Source: CAJXZP01 sp047610145
GTDB lineage: Bacteria > Bacteroidota > Bacteroidia > Flavobacteriales_G > Salibacteraceae
Direction: 5' to 3'
Assembly: GCA_047610145.1 (NCBI GenBank)
Contig: JBLFZF010000006.1
Coordinates: 1-52,273 of the forward strand
DNA: 52,273 nt
Shown: positions 43,852 through 52,273 of the stretch, in pieces
Layout: every line of letters begins with the position of its first letter
Position numbering within the stretch: position 1 is the stretch's first letter
Made by a program: the position numbers and the translations under genes
Notes under the pieces: generated by a model
The model's database searches: none
What the model was told of the DNA's origin: nothing
The model's input: the letters and a program-made list of their open reading frames with translations, nothing else

Positions 43852-45414
43852 ATGAAAAAAACAAATACGAATGTAATAATGATGACCGCGTTAATTGTCG
43901 CTTTAGGCGGGTTGTTAATGGGTTTTGATGCCTCTGTAATTTCTGGGGTCGTACAATTTATTGAAGTAGAGTTTGATCTTACTAAATTGGAGTTAGGATG
44001 GTCGGTTGCTTCCTTAACCCTAACCGCAACCATCGCGATGATGCTAGCTGGTCCATTAAGTGACAAGTTGGGTAGAAGAACCGTGCTGAGATATGCCGCT
44101 ATATTGTATGCAGTTTCTGCGTTATGTTCCGCATTTGCGCCAAATTTTATTTTTCTGGTGGCTGCCAGAATGTTGGGGGGGTTTGGAGTAGGTGCTTCTT
44201 TAATTCTTGCGCCAATGTATATCGCAGAAATTTCTCCTTCCAATGTTCGGGGTAGAATGGTGTCTTTTAATCAGTTGAATATTGTTATCGGTATTTCATT
44301 GGCTTTTTTTACTAATTATCTCATTTTACAATTAGGTAAAAGTGATGCTTCTTGGGCTATTAACTTGAAATTTGATGAGCATAACTGGAGATGGATGTTA
44401 GGTTTAGAAACCTTACCTGCTATTCTTTACTACATCGGTCTTTTTGGGGTGCCACGTAGTCCTCGTTGGTTATTAATGAAAGGTGAATCGGAAGAAGCTG
44501 TTAGAATTATGTCTCGTTTTACGAGTCCTAAAGAAGCTAGAGAACAGATAGAAAAAATAGAAAAAAGTTTAGGTCAAGAAGAGGATAAACAAGAAGGTAA
44601 GTTTAAGGACTTATTTCATCCTTCCATGAAGTTGGTCTTAAGTATTGGTATTGTAGTGGCTATTTTACAACAAGTAACGGGCATAAACTCCGTTTTTTTC
44701 TACGCCCCAATGATTTTTAAGCAAAGTGGGTTAGGTACAGATGCTGCTTTGTTTCAAGCTATATTGGTAGGGTTGGTGAATTTAGTTTTCACCATCGTAG
44801 CGATCTTATTTATTGATAAATTAGGAAGAAAGCCATTACTTACTTTTGGAGTGGCAGGTATTGTACTATCCATGTTTTTATTGTCATTTGGCTTTAGTCA
44901 AGCCACCTATTCTCTAGAAACGGTAGCCGTTTCTGATCTTCCAAGTGAAATACACCGAGATGGTTTACAGCCACTTATTGGTCAGGAGTTTGCCAGCGAA
45001 GAAGACTTTCAGGTTGCGGCAGAAGAATCGATGGGTAAAGAAGTGTATGCGGTTCATAAAGGAGAAATTTTGAATAATGTTATTCATATGAATACCAAAC
45101 TCATCCTCTTGGCAATTTTAGCTTTTGTAGCGTCTTTTGCCATCTCAATTGGCCCGGTGATGTGGGTATTGTTTTCAGAATTATTTCCGAATAGAATCAG
45201 GGGTATTGCCATATCTTTTGTGGGGCTTATAAACTCAGCCGTAAGTTTCATTGTACAATGGGTCTTTCCCTGGGAACTCGATGTGCTAGGTAGTTCAATG
45301 ACCTTTCTGATTTATGGTCTTTTTGCCATGGTAGGACTAGTGTTCATTATTAAAGTGATTCCCGAAACAAAAGGAAAGTCTTTAGAAGAAATAGAAGCGC
45401 AATTAGTCAAATAA
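43852..45414 (+). CDS. MFS sugar porter (sugar:H+ symporter family)
   Basis: 520 aa with 12 hydrophobic segments. Family motifs are DKLGRRTVL after TM2, the RSPRWLLMKG signature after TM6, DKLGRKPLL after TM8 and PETKGKSLEEIE at the end. An insert of about 60 polar residues between TM9 and TM10 (around 365-420) is larger than in XylE-type porters and would lie on the periplasmic side. It is the only inner-membrane transporter in the cluster, hence the probable importer of glucose or short beta-glucan oligosaccharides. Its stop overlaps the following GH16 start by one base. Confidence 0.93.
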   Translation: MKKTNTNVIMMTALIVALGGLLMGFDASVISGVVQFIEVEFDLTKLELGWSVASLTLTATIAMMLAGPLSDKLGRRTVLRYAAILYAVSALCSAFAPNFIFLVAARMLGGFGVGASLILAPMYIAEISPSNVRGRMVSFNQLNIVIGISLAFFTNYLILQLGKSDASWAINLKFDEHNWRWMLGLETLPAILYYIGLFGVPRSPRWLLMKGESEEAVRIMSRFTSPKEAREQIEKIEKSLGQEEDKQEGKFKDLFHPSMKLVLSIGIVVAILQQVTGINSVFFYAPMIFKQSGLGTDAALFQAILVGLVNLVFTIVAILFIDKLGRKPLLTFGVAGIVLSMFLLSFGFSQATYSLETVAVSDLPSEIHRDGLQPLIGQEFASEEDFQVAAEESMGKEVYAVHKGEILNNVIHMNTKLILLAILAFVASFAISIGPVMWVLFSELFPNRIRGIAISFVGLINSAVSFIVQWVFPWELDVLGSSMTFLIYGLFAMVGLVFIIKVIPETKGKSLEEIEAQLVK

Positions 45415-46655
45415 TGAAGCTAGCTTTTAATTATATAGGTCTCTTTTTTTTGGCGAACTTCATTTTGTCCTGTAGCAGTCCGGCTGCAAATAATGTAGCT
45501 GTTCAAAAGCAAGAAATAGCCGGATTAAATACGGAGCATGTATTTGAAACACAGGATACGTTGCTTCAAAAAGGAGATGGGCTTCTTTTTAGTATGGATA
45601 TTCCAGTCTCAGGAAGGTATCGAGTGGAGGTGCGTGTAAAAACGGTAGCTGCTGCCGTGACGGTTTGGTTGGAAGATTATATTCATAATACCGATGATCG
45701 AACATATAATGTGACCGGAGATTTGACTTTTGACGCTCAAAAACTAAGTGCGGCTAAAGATGGTTCTCCATTTAAAGAAGGAAAGCATGATATGCGTTTG
45801 AACGTTTCTGAGGGGTCTGTAGAAATTGAAGCTGTAAAATTCACCCTTTTAAAAGAGCATACGCCCACACCCACTCAGTACCAACAAAATATGTCTGGCA
45901 AAAAATGGCGATTAGTTTGGAGTGATGAATTTGAAGGAACTGGACTTCCAGACACCGCTAAATGGGATTATAATAGGGGTAATTGGGGCTGGGGAAATAA
46001 TGAACTTCAATATTATACAGAACATCAACAAAAAAATGCGCGGTTAGCGGATGGGAACTTAATTATTGAAGCACACAAAAACAAGGCAAGTGGCGAGTGG
46101 ACATCTGCGCGATTAACCACGCAAGGAAAAGCATCTTTTCTCTATGGAAAAATAGAGTTTAGAGCAAAAGTACCTACCGGTAGAGGTACGTGGGCAGCAG
46201 GTTGGTTCTTAGGTGACGATTATGTAGATGAATTATCGTGGCCTTATTGTGGCGAAATAGATGTCTTAGAATGTGTGGGGTTTGAAATCAACGATACTAC
46301 CGGAAATGGTATAAATCACGCTACGTGTCATACGCGTAGTTATTACTTTAAACAAGGCAATCAAATTGGGAGTGATATTGTGGTAGAAAATATGAATAAA
46401 GATTTTCACACTTACGCTATTGAATGGTACCCCTATGAAATCAAAGCATTTGTTGATGGCAAACACTATTATACGTACGATAAGAATGCAGATGAATTAG
46501 AATGGCCCTTTAATAAATCTCAAAATATTGTGATTAACCTCGCCATTGGTGGAGGTTGGGGAGGGGCTAAAGGAATGGACTCTAACCTGATTAGTCCACA
46601 GTATATTTTGGATTACGTACGGGTGTATGAAACAACGAATACGGATGCAGAATGA
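45414..46655 (+). CDS. GH16 endo-beta-1,3-glucanase (laminarinase) lipoprotein with N-terminal module
   Basis: 413 aa. Lipobox ILSC (Cys20). Residues about 35-147 form a CBM6/35-like beta-sandwich (GDGLLFSMDIPVSGRYRVEVRV ... GSVEIEAVKF). The GH16 domain (about 163-408) begins KWRLVWSDEFEGTGLPD, contains WGWGNNELQYYTE, and has the catalytic EIDxxE as GEIDVLE (Glu281, Asp283, Glu286), the bulged form typical of laminarinases (GH16_3). It ends ILDYVRVYE. It should cut beta-1,3-glucan at the outer membrane. It overlaps both neighbours. Confidence 0.94.
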   Translation: MKLAFNYIGLFFLANFILSCSSPAANNVAVQKQEIAGLNTEHVFETQDTLLQKGDGLLFSMDIPVSGRYRVEVRVKTVAAAVTVWLEDYIHNTDDRTYNVTGDLTFDAQKLSAAKDGSPFKEGKHDMRLNVSEGSVEIEAVKFTLLKEHTPTPTQYQQNMSGKKWRLVWSDEFEGTGLPDTAKWDYNRGNWGWGNNELQYYTEHQQKNARLADGNLIIEAHKNKASGEWTSARLTTQGKASFLYGKIEFRAKVPTGRGTWAAGWFLGDDYVDELSWPYCGEIDVLECVGFEINDTTGNGINHATCHTRSYYFKQGNQIGSDIVVENMNKDFHTYAIEWYPYEIKAFVDGKHYYTYDKNADELEWPFNKSQNIVINLAIGGGWGGAKGMDSNLISPQYILDYVRVYETTNTDAE

Positions 46656-48130
46656 GAAACATACTCTATATATCAGCTATATCTGCTTTAATGGCGTGTC
46701 AACAGCAACCTAGAGTAATGCAGGGAGTTACCGCGTTTCAAACATCCGCTGCTGGTGATCAATTAGCCGTGCAGCAACCATCTAATCAGGAGCCAACGGC
46801 TACTATCACCTTACATCCAGAAAAAACATTTCAAGTAATCACTGGTTTTGGTGGCGCTTTTACAGAGTCATCCGCTTATGTGCTAAATCAAGTAAGCAAA
46901 GCAAATCGGACCAAGGTTTTAAATGCCTATTTCAGTGAAGGTGGCGCAAACTATAGTTTGACCCGAACACACATGAATAGCTGTGATTTTTCGCTCAACC
47001 ATTATTCGTATGCCCCAGTGGTAGACGACATGACGCTAGATAGTTTTTCTATTGAAGAGGATAGAGACGATATAATCCCCATGATTAAGGAGGCACAGGC
47101 CATTAGTACAGACGGATTTAAAATTCTAGCATCTCCATGGACCGCACCGCCTTGGATGAAAGACAATAAAGAATGGGTGGGTGGAAAACTGCTTCCTGAA
47201 TATTACGATGTATGGGCTTTGTTTTTCTCGAAATATGCAGATGCATATAAAGCAGAAGGAATTGATATTTGGGGGTTTACCGTTGAAAATGAACCTTTAG
47301 GCAATAATAATAATTGGGAAAGCATGCATTTCACGCCCCAAGAAATGACGGATTTCGTGCAACATCATTTAGGTCCAACCTTAGAAAAAGACGGAAAAGG
47401 GGAACTCATTATTTTAGGCTATGATCAAAACAGAGAAGGTATTCGTGAATGGGTAGATAACATGTATCAAGATGAAGCAAGTAGCAAATATTTTGACGGT
47501 ACTGCTATACATTGGTATGAAAGTACTTCTAACTATTTTCCAGAAGAATTGCAATACGGACATGCGAAAGCGCCTAATAAGTATCTAATCAATACGGAAG
47601 CATGCGTAGATTCTGAAATCCCTAAATGGAAAGATGATGCCTGGTATTGGAGTAAAGAAGCCACCGACTGGGGTTGGGATTGGGCTGCAGAAGGAAAAAA
47701 ACATTTGCATCCTAAATACGTGCCTACTTACCGCTATGCGCGCGATATTATTGGATGTCTAAACAACCATGTAGATGGTTGGATAGATTGGAATATGGTC
47801 TTAGATATTCAGGGCGGACCTAATTGGTTTAAAAACTGGTGTGTGGCTCCCGTGATTGTGGATACGGATAAAGATGAAGTGTATTTTACGCCCCTTTTTT
47901 ATGTGCTAAATCACTTTAGTAAATTCATTCGTCCAGGGGCTAAACGTATTGACTTTAAAAATTCAGATACGCAGTTACAGGTAACTGCGGCACAAAATCC
48001 AGATGGTAGTATCGCTGTGGTGGTATTAAATATGGCAGAAATGTCTAAGAATATCTCGGTTCAAATCAAGTCAGAAACCGTGGTGTATTCAATTGCCCCA
48101 AAGGCAATTCAAACAATCATTATCCTTTAA
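46652..48130 (+). CDS. GH30 beta-glucosidase/beta-1,6-glucanase lipoprotein
   Basis: 492 aa. Lipobox LMAC (Cys16). GH30 subfamily 1-like: ITGFGGAFTESSAYVLNQ, the acid/base in WGFTVENEPLG (Glu214), the nucleophile in YLINTEACVD (Glu316), and a C-terminal beta-sandwich. GH30_1 members act on beta-1,6-glucan branches or as beta-glucosidases/exo-glucanases. In a laminarin locus the natural role is removal of beta-1,6-linked glucose side chains. It starts within the last 4 nt of the GH16 gene. Confidence 0.93.
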   Translation: MRNILYISAISALMACQQQPRVMQGVTAFQTSAAGDQLAVQQPSNQEPTATITLHPEKTFQVITGFGGAFTESSAYVLNQVSKANRTKVLNAYFSEGGANYSLTRTHMNSCDFSLNHYSYAPVVDDMTLDSFSIEEDRDDIIPMIKEAQAISTDGFKILASPWTAPPWMKDNKEWVGGKLLPEYYDVWALFFSKYADAYKAEGIDIWGFTVENEPLGNNNNWESMHFTPQEMTDFVQHHLGPTLEKDGKGELIILGYDQNREGIREWVDNMYQDEASSKYFDGTAIHWYESTSNYFPEELQYGHAKAPNKYLINTEACVDSEIPKWKDDAWYWSKEATDWGWDWAAEGKKHLHPKYVPTYRYARDIIGCLNNHVDGWIDWNMVLDIQGGPNWFKNWCVAPVIVDTDKDEVYFTPLFYVLNHFSKFIRPGAKRIDFKNSDTQLQVTAAQNPDGSIAVVVLNMAEMSKNISVQIKSETVVYSIAPKAIQTIIIL

Positions 48131-48150
48131 TTTTTTCGGAGTATAAATTT

Positions 48151-51100
48151 ATGAGCAATAAGCAATTGTATATAGGGTCAACGCCCATTCACGCAAACAA
48201 AAGTGGCGGAGAAGGAGAGTATCTTAGAATGAAAGAGGAGACTTGGTCTAAGATTTCTGGATTTGACGGAATGGACCCATTTTTCATGACCATTGTGAGT
48301 AGTTCGGAGCATTGGATGTTTATTTCCAGTAATGGGAGTTTGACAGCGGGTCGGAGAAATCCGGAAAGTGCTCTTTTTCCGTATTATACGGATGATAAAA
48401 TTATGGATAGCCCGGAATTAACGGGGAGTAAAACAATTTTCAGAGTATCTAAAAATGGTAAATTATTCCTTTGGGAACCTTTCTCTGATCGCTATGCGGG
48501 AGCCTATAACATAGAACGAAACTTGTATAAAAATAAGTTTGGAAACAAACTTCAATTTGAAGAGTATAATCATGATTTAGGAGTTGTGTTTCGCTATAAA
48601 TGGGCGTTTAGTGATGCTCATGGTTTTGTTAAATATGCAGAAGTTGAAAATGTTATTGAAGAGCCTGTAGCGCTAGAAATAATAGATGGACTTCAAAATT
48701 TATTACCTTCTGGAGTTGGTCGTGATTTACAAGAAACGCATAGTACTTTGGTAGATGCGTACAGGAAAAATGAACTTTCTCCTGAATCGGGCTTAGGCAT
48801 TTTTTCGTTGAGCGCTATGATTGTTGATAAAGCAAAGCCTAGTGAAGCATTGAGAGCAAATACAGTTTGGAGTAAGGGTTTTGATAATCCTAACTACTTG
48901 TTGTCAAGTAAGCAGCTGGATGGGTTTAGACGTGGAGAAGAAGTACATGCAGAAGAATTTACAAAAGCGGTTAAAGCAGCCTATTTTGTTCATGCCACAA
49001 TTATCTTAGCGTCTAAAGAAATTAAAGAATGGCTAATGGTAGCCGAGGTGAACCAAAGTAGCGCTAAAGTTATTAATCTAAATAATTGGCTAACTTCTGA
49101 CGCAGACTTCTTTTCAGAAATAAATAAAGATGTCATTCAGAATACAGCTAATCTTGAAAAACTGGTAGGCTTAGCTGATGGCTTGCAAAAAGGGGCCGAT
49201 AAATTAAGCACAACAAGACACTATTCTAATGTGTTATTTAATATTATGCGTGGAGGTGTTTTTGAGGATCAGTACCTCATTGATACAAACGATTTGTTAG
49301 TGTACGTGAAAACGATGAACCGCGAGGTTTCTAAAACGCATCGTGCCTTTTTTGAGTCATTACCAAATGACCTTAATTATGCCAATTTATTAGAGCTAGC
49401 ACACAATAATGGAGATCTGAGTTTACTCCGTATTTGTACAGAATATTTGCCAATTTCATTTAGTCGTAGGCACGGAGATCCAAGTAGACCTTGGAATTAT
49501 TTTAACATTGACCTCAAAGACGAGGAAGGAAATAAAAAGCATCAGTACGAAGGAAATTGGCGAGATATTTTTCAGAATTGGGAGGCTTTAGCTTTTTCTT
49601 ATCCGGGGTTTATTGAAGGCATGATTACCAAGTTCGTAAATGCCTCTACAATAGATGGCTATAACCCATACCGTATTACCCGTGAAGGTATTGACTGGGA
49701 GGTTGTTGAGCCAGGAAATCCTTGGGCATATATTGGGTATTGGGGTGATCATCAAGTGATTTACCTTCAAAAATTCTTAGAACATGCCGAACGTCATTAC
49801 CCGGGGAAAATAAATGAGTTGATGACACAAAAGAACTTTGTGTATGCCAATGTACCGTATAAGATTAAAAGCTACGCTTCCATTAAAGAAAACCCAAATG
49901 ATACCATTGATTTTGATTACAACCTAACCAAATTGATTGAGGACCGCTGTGAAGTGTTTGGTGCTGATGGAAAAATGGTATGGAAGAATGGAGAATTACT
50001 ACATGCTAATTTTGCAGAAAAATTATTGGTGATGTCTTTAACTAAACTCTATAATTTTGTTCCAGATGGCGGAATTTGGTTGAATACGCAACGCCCCGAA
50101 TGGAATGATGCTAATAACGCACTAGTCGGTAACGGATTGAGCATGGTAACCTTAAATTACTTGAGACGCTTTTTGGTGTTTACTAGTGATCTTTTTGGCA
50201 AGCTGTCAAATACCACCATCGAATTAAACGAACCAGTAGCTGATTTATTGAAAGAAATGCATCTTATTTTCACCACTGCACCGCTAGCCTTTTCGCCTGC
50301 AAGACGTCAAAATTTTGTAGATGAACTAGGAACAGCAGGAGAGAAATATAGAACCGCAGCGTATCAATTTTTTACCGGAGAAACCACCGAAGTGGAGGTA
50401 CATACCATTCTCCAATTATTTGGTTCGGCAACGGCTTTAGCCGAAAGAACAATCACTAAAAGTAAACGAGAAGACGGGTTATTTCACTCCTATAACTTGT
50501 TGGCTTTTGAAGAGGAAGGAGCTACAATAGCTCCTCTTTATGAAATGCTTGAAGGACAAGTAGCTGCGTTAAGTTCCGGTTTATTAGAACCCGATGCCGT
50601 AGTGGCTGTTTTAGATGCCTTGAAATCAAGTAGCATGTTTAGACCAGATCAGTATAGTTACATGTTATATCCAGATCGTGTATTAAAGTCTTTCATTAGT
50701 AAAAATACAATTCCAAAACATTTTGTTTCTCAATCTGAACTCTTGCAAAAGCTGATTGAAATCGGTGATAAACGTTTAGTGGAGGTCGATGATCTTGGAG
50801 ACGTGCACTTTGCTGGTGGTTTACATAATGCAGACGGAGTAAAACTGCGGCTCGAAGAAATTGCGGAAAGTGATTTCCCGGAATTAATGACTTCCGAGAA
50901 AGAGGTGGTTTTGGCTGCGTTTGAAGATGTGTTTGATCATGTTTCATTTACGGGTAGGTCTGGTACTTTTTATGGTTATGAAGGCTTAGGAAGTATATAC
51001 TGGCACATGGTGAGTAAGTTATTACTCGCAGTTCAAGAAAATATATTTTCAGCCAAAGAAAAGGACGCAAATGATGTTATAATTGGAAAGTTATTGGAAC

Positions 51101-51591
51101 ATTATTATGAAATTAGAGCGGGTATTGGAATTAATAAATCGCCTAAATTATATGGTGCCTACCCTACCGATGCGTATTCTCACACTCCAGGAAATGCGGG
51201 AGCCCAACAACCTGGTTTGACCGGCCAGGTAAAAGAAGATGTAATTAATAGGTGGGCTGTTCTTGGGGTGCAAATCCGGGAGGGTGAAATAAATATTCAA
51301 CCGGTTATTTTGCATAGCGATGAGCTGTTGACGAAACCTGAAAAATTGAATTATATTGATGTAAACGGTCAGCGAATTAGTAGAATGATTCATCCTGAGG
51401 AATTAGCGTTTACCTATTGTGGAACACTATTCACCTACAAACGTTGCCCAGAATCATCCCTGAAAATTACATTGGAAAATGGGGAAGTTATAGAATCCAA
51501 AAAATTAATAATTAATACCGACTTAAGTGCTGAAATTTTTGCCCGGTCTGGTAAAGTAAAAGAAGTATTCATATGCTATCCAATTCGCTAA
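48151..51591 (+). CDS. Cytoplasmic phosphorylase-like protein, probable beta-1,3-glucan phosphorylase (GH149/GH94 type)
   Basis: 1146 aa without a signal peptide or lipobox, unlike the GH16, GH30 and GH158-like hydrolases around it. N-terminal regions of beta-sandwich type (about 1-300) are followed by a long helical, (alpha/alpha)6-like core. The motif RPEWNDANNALVGNG places an Asp (Asp653) where GH94-class phosphorylases have their general acid. Late segments VSFTGRSGTFYGYEGLGSIYWHMVSKLL and YPTDAYSHTPGNAGAQQPGLTGQVKED resemble phosphate-binding and acceptor loops. The length of about 1100 aa fits GH149 beta-1,3-glucan phosphorylases better than GH94. It would release glucose-1-phosphate from imported oligosaccharides without spending ATP. 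The family call rests on motif memory, not a search. Confidence 0.72.
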   Translation: MSNKQLYIGSTPIHANKSGGEGEYLRMKEETWSKISGFDGMDPFFMTIVSSSEHWMFISSNGSLTAGRRNPESALFPYYTDDKIMDSPELTGSKTIFRVSKNGKLFLWEPFSDRYAGAYNIERNLYKNKFGNKLQFEEYNHDLGVVFRYKWAFSDAHGFVKYAEVENVIEEPVALEIIDGLQNLLPSGVGRDLQETHSTLVDAYRKNELSPESGLGIFSLSAMIVDKAKPSEALRANTVWSKGFDNPNYLLSSKQLDGFRRGEEVHAEEFTKAVKAAYFVHATIILASKEIKEWLMVAEVNQSSAKVINLNNWLTSDADFFSEINKDVIQNTANLEKLVGLADGLQKGADKLSTTRHYSNVLFNIMRGGVFEDQYLIDTNDLLVYVKTMNREVSKTHRAFFESLPNDLNYANLLELAHNNGDLSLLRICTEYLPISFSRRHGDPSRPWNYFNIDLKDEEGNKKHQYEGNWRDIFQNWEALAFSYPGFIEGMITKFVNASTIDGYNPYRITREGIDWEVVEPGNPWAYIGYWGDHQVIYLQKFLEHAERHYPGKINELMTQKNFVYANVPYKIKSYASIKENPNDTIDFDYNLTKLIEDRCEVFGADGKMVWKNGELLHANFAEKLLVMSLTKLYNFVPDGGIWLNTQRPEWNDANNALVGNGLSMVTLNYLRRFLVFTSDLFGKLSNTTIELNEPVADLLKEMHLIFTTAPLAFSPARRQNFVDELGTAGEKYRTAAYQFFTGETTEVEVHTILQLFGSATALAERTITKSKREDGLFHSYNLLAFEEEGATIAPLYEMLEGQVAALSSGLLEPDAVVAVLDALKSSSMFRPDQYSYMLYPDRVLKSFISKNTIPKHFVSQSELLQKLIEIGDKRLVEVDDLGDVHFAGGLHNADGVKLRLEEIAESDFPELMTSEKEVVLAAFEDVFDHVSFTGRSGTFYGYEGLGSIYWHMVSKLLLAVQENIFSAKEKDANDVIIGKLLEHYYEIRAGIGINKSPKLYGAYPTDAYSHTPGNAGAQQPGLTGQVKEDVINRWAVLGVQIREGEINIQPVILHSDELLTKPEKLNYIDVNGQRISRMIHPEELAFTYCGTLFTYKRCPESSLKITLENGEVIESKKLIINTDLSAEIFARSGKVKEVFICYPIR

Positions 51592-52273
51592 AGTCCCGCT
51601 TAAAATCTAGTCTCATAGTTCTGTTTTGGTTAACAGGGTTGTCGCTAAATGCCCAACAATCTGGAATCGATTTCAGTGCTAACTTTCACGTATTTGGAAG
51701 TTTCAATGGCGCAAACTTCTCAATAGATTCGGATCCGTTAGATGCCACAAATCCAGTAGGGAAAATAAAAAACAATGGGGATATTTGGGAAGGTATTTAC
51801 TTGGATTTACCAAATGGTATTCTTTTAGATAGCCAAAAAATGGTAAGTATTCGTTTTTACAATTTTGCAACTAGCCCTCAAGCAGTTTTATTAAAGTTAG
51901 AGGATAATAATAATACCGATGTAGAAATGGTAGTGTCCGCCTCTGTTAGTGGCTGGTCTACTTTAGATTTCGACTTTTCACAAGCGTTTATTGCAGGGTC
52001 TACAACTCCGGTCAATGCAAGTGGAACCTATACAAAAATGGTCCTTTTTGTAAATGGCGGTTCAAGTGATACCGGAACACATTTAATAGATGATATTACG
52101 TATCCAAATTATGAATCTTCCAATTCGTTGGATGTGGTGTATACCAGTCTCGTTTATGCTGATGAATTTAGTTATTTCGGACCCGTAAATACGGCAGATT
52201 GGTTTTCTGAAGTAGTGCCTCCCAATTCATGGGGATGGTTTAATGGAGAAAAACAGCATTATACCGATAGAAC
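51573..52273 (+). CDS. Secreted GH16 laminarinase, 3' end outside window
   Basis: Starts at ATG 51573, inside the last 19 nt of the phosphorylase-like gene, and is open to the window edge (233 codons). A signal peptide (LKSSLIVLFWLTGLSLNAQ) without a lipobox is followed by a beta-sandwich module (about 32-185: GKIKNNGDIWEGIYLDLPNG, VSIRFYNFATSPQAVLLKLED, HLIDDITYPN), of the type found in front of flavobacterial laminarinases. Then comes the beginning of a GH16 domain (VYADEFSYFG ... WGWFNGEKQHYTDR). The catalytic EIDxxE would lie beyond the edge. With no lipobox it may carry a T9SS tail further on. Confidence 0.82.
   Translation, partial: MLSNSLKSRLKSSLIVLFWLTGLSLNAQQSGIDFSANFHVFGSFNGANFSIDSDPLDATNPVGKIKNNGDIWEGIYLDLPNGILLDSQKMVSIRFYNFATSPQAVLLKLEDNNNTDVEMVVSASVSGWSTLDFDFSQAFIAGSTTPVNASGTYTKMVLFVNGGSSDTGTHLIDDITYPNYESSNSLDVVYTSLVYADEFSYFGPVNTADWFSEVVPPNSWGWFNGEKQHYTDR

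Noticed and set aside
43845..44243. Minus-strand open frame of 132 codons opposite the MFS gene
   Set aside because: It lies opposite membrane-segment codons of a clear sugar porter and shows no recognisable protein motif.

Overview
The window is AT-rich DNA from a member of the Bacteroidota, most likely a flavobacterium-type marine or aquatic organism. The signs are Bacteroidota promoter boxes (TAnnTTTG) in front of many genes, type IX secretion (T9SS) C-terminal sorting domains on two secreted proteins, a two-function phosphoglucose/phosphomannose isomerase, and many lipoproteins. No genus is assigned.

Layout. 1-5946: the 3' part of a giant secreted repeat protein (17 Ig-like repeats and a T9SS tail), ended by a perfect 20-bp hairpin shared with a convergent FAD oxidoreductase gene. 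6049-11678 (minus): housekeeping genes in the order aspS, lipoprotein, lipoprotein, lgt, FAD oxidoreductase. 11731-14607: two AAA+ ATPase genes, the first flanked by 32-bp near-identical direct repeats and preceded by a 22-bp perfect inverted repeat. 14898-19092: what looks like the remains of a lanthipeptide-type RiPP locus. It holds an HTH domain joined to the C-terminal half of a SpaB_C/thiopeptide-type domain, a large exported S9 peptidase with a carboxypeptidase-regulatory-like domain, and a C39 bacteriocin-processing peptidase domain that stops before its ABC transporter. 19105-20804 (minus): lipB and the isomerase. 21081-25756: rimP-nusA-infB behind a leader with a promoter followed closely by an intrinsic terminator. 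26040-33534: TolC-type channel, membrane-fusion adaptor, tsaB, an MMPL/RND-type exporter, a polyprenyl synthase and a small unknown gene. 33581-33654: tRNA-Ala(GGC).

33786 to the right edge is the most interesting part: a beta-1,3-glucan (laminarin-like) utilisation locus. A divergent secreted protein with two carbohydrate-binding-like repeats faces an apparent operon of 12 genes over more than 17 kb. The order is a Nudix-type regulator behind a perfect 9-bp inverted repeat, a clan GH-A glucanase (GH158-like), two outer-membrane barrels, two candidate glycan-binding lipoproteins, a GH16-like lipoprotein, an MFS sugar porter, a GH16 lipoprotein, a GH30 lipoprotein, a large cytoplasmic phosphorylase-like protein (GH94/GH149 type), and a GH16 enzyme cut by the window edge. 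There is no SusC/SusD pair in the visible part.

Inferred pathway: surface and periplasmic GH16/GH30/GH158-type enzymes cut the glucan, the two barrels replace SusCD as the outer-membrane route, the MFS porter imports short oligosaccharides, and the cytoplasmic phosphorylase releases glucose-1-phosphate. All functions are read from sequence motifs by eye; no database search was run.
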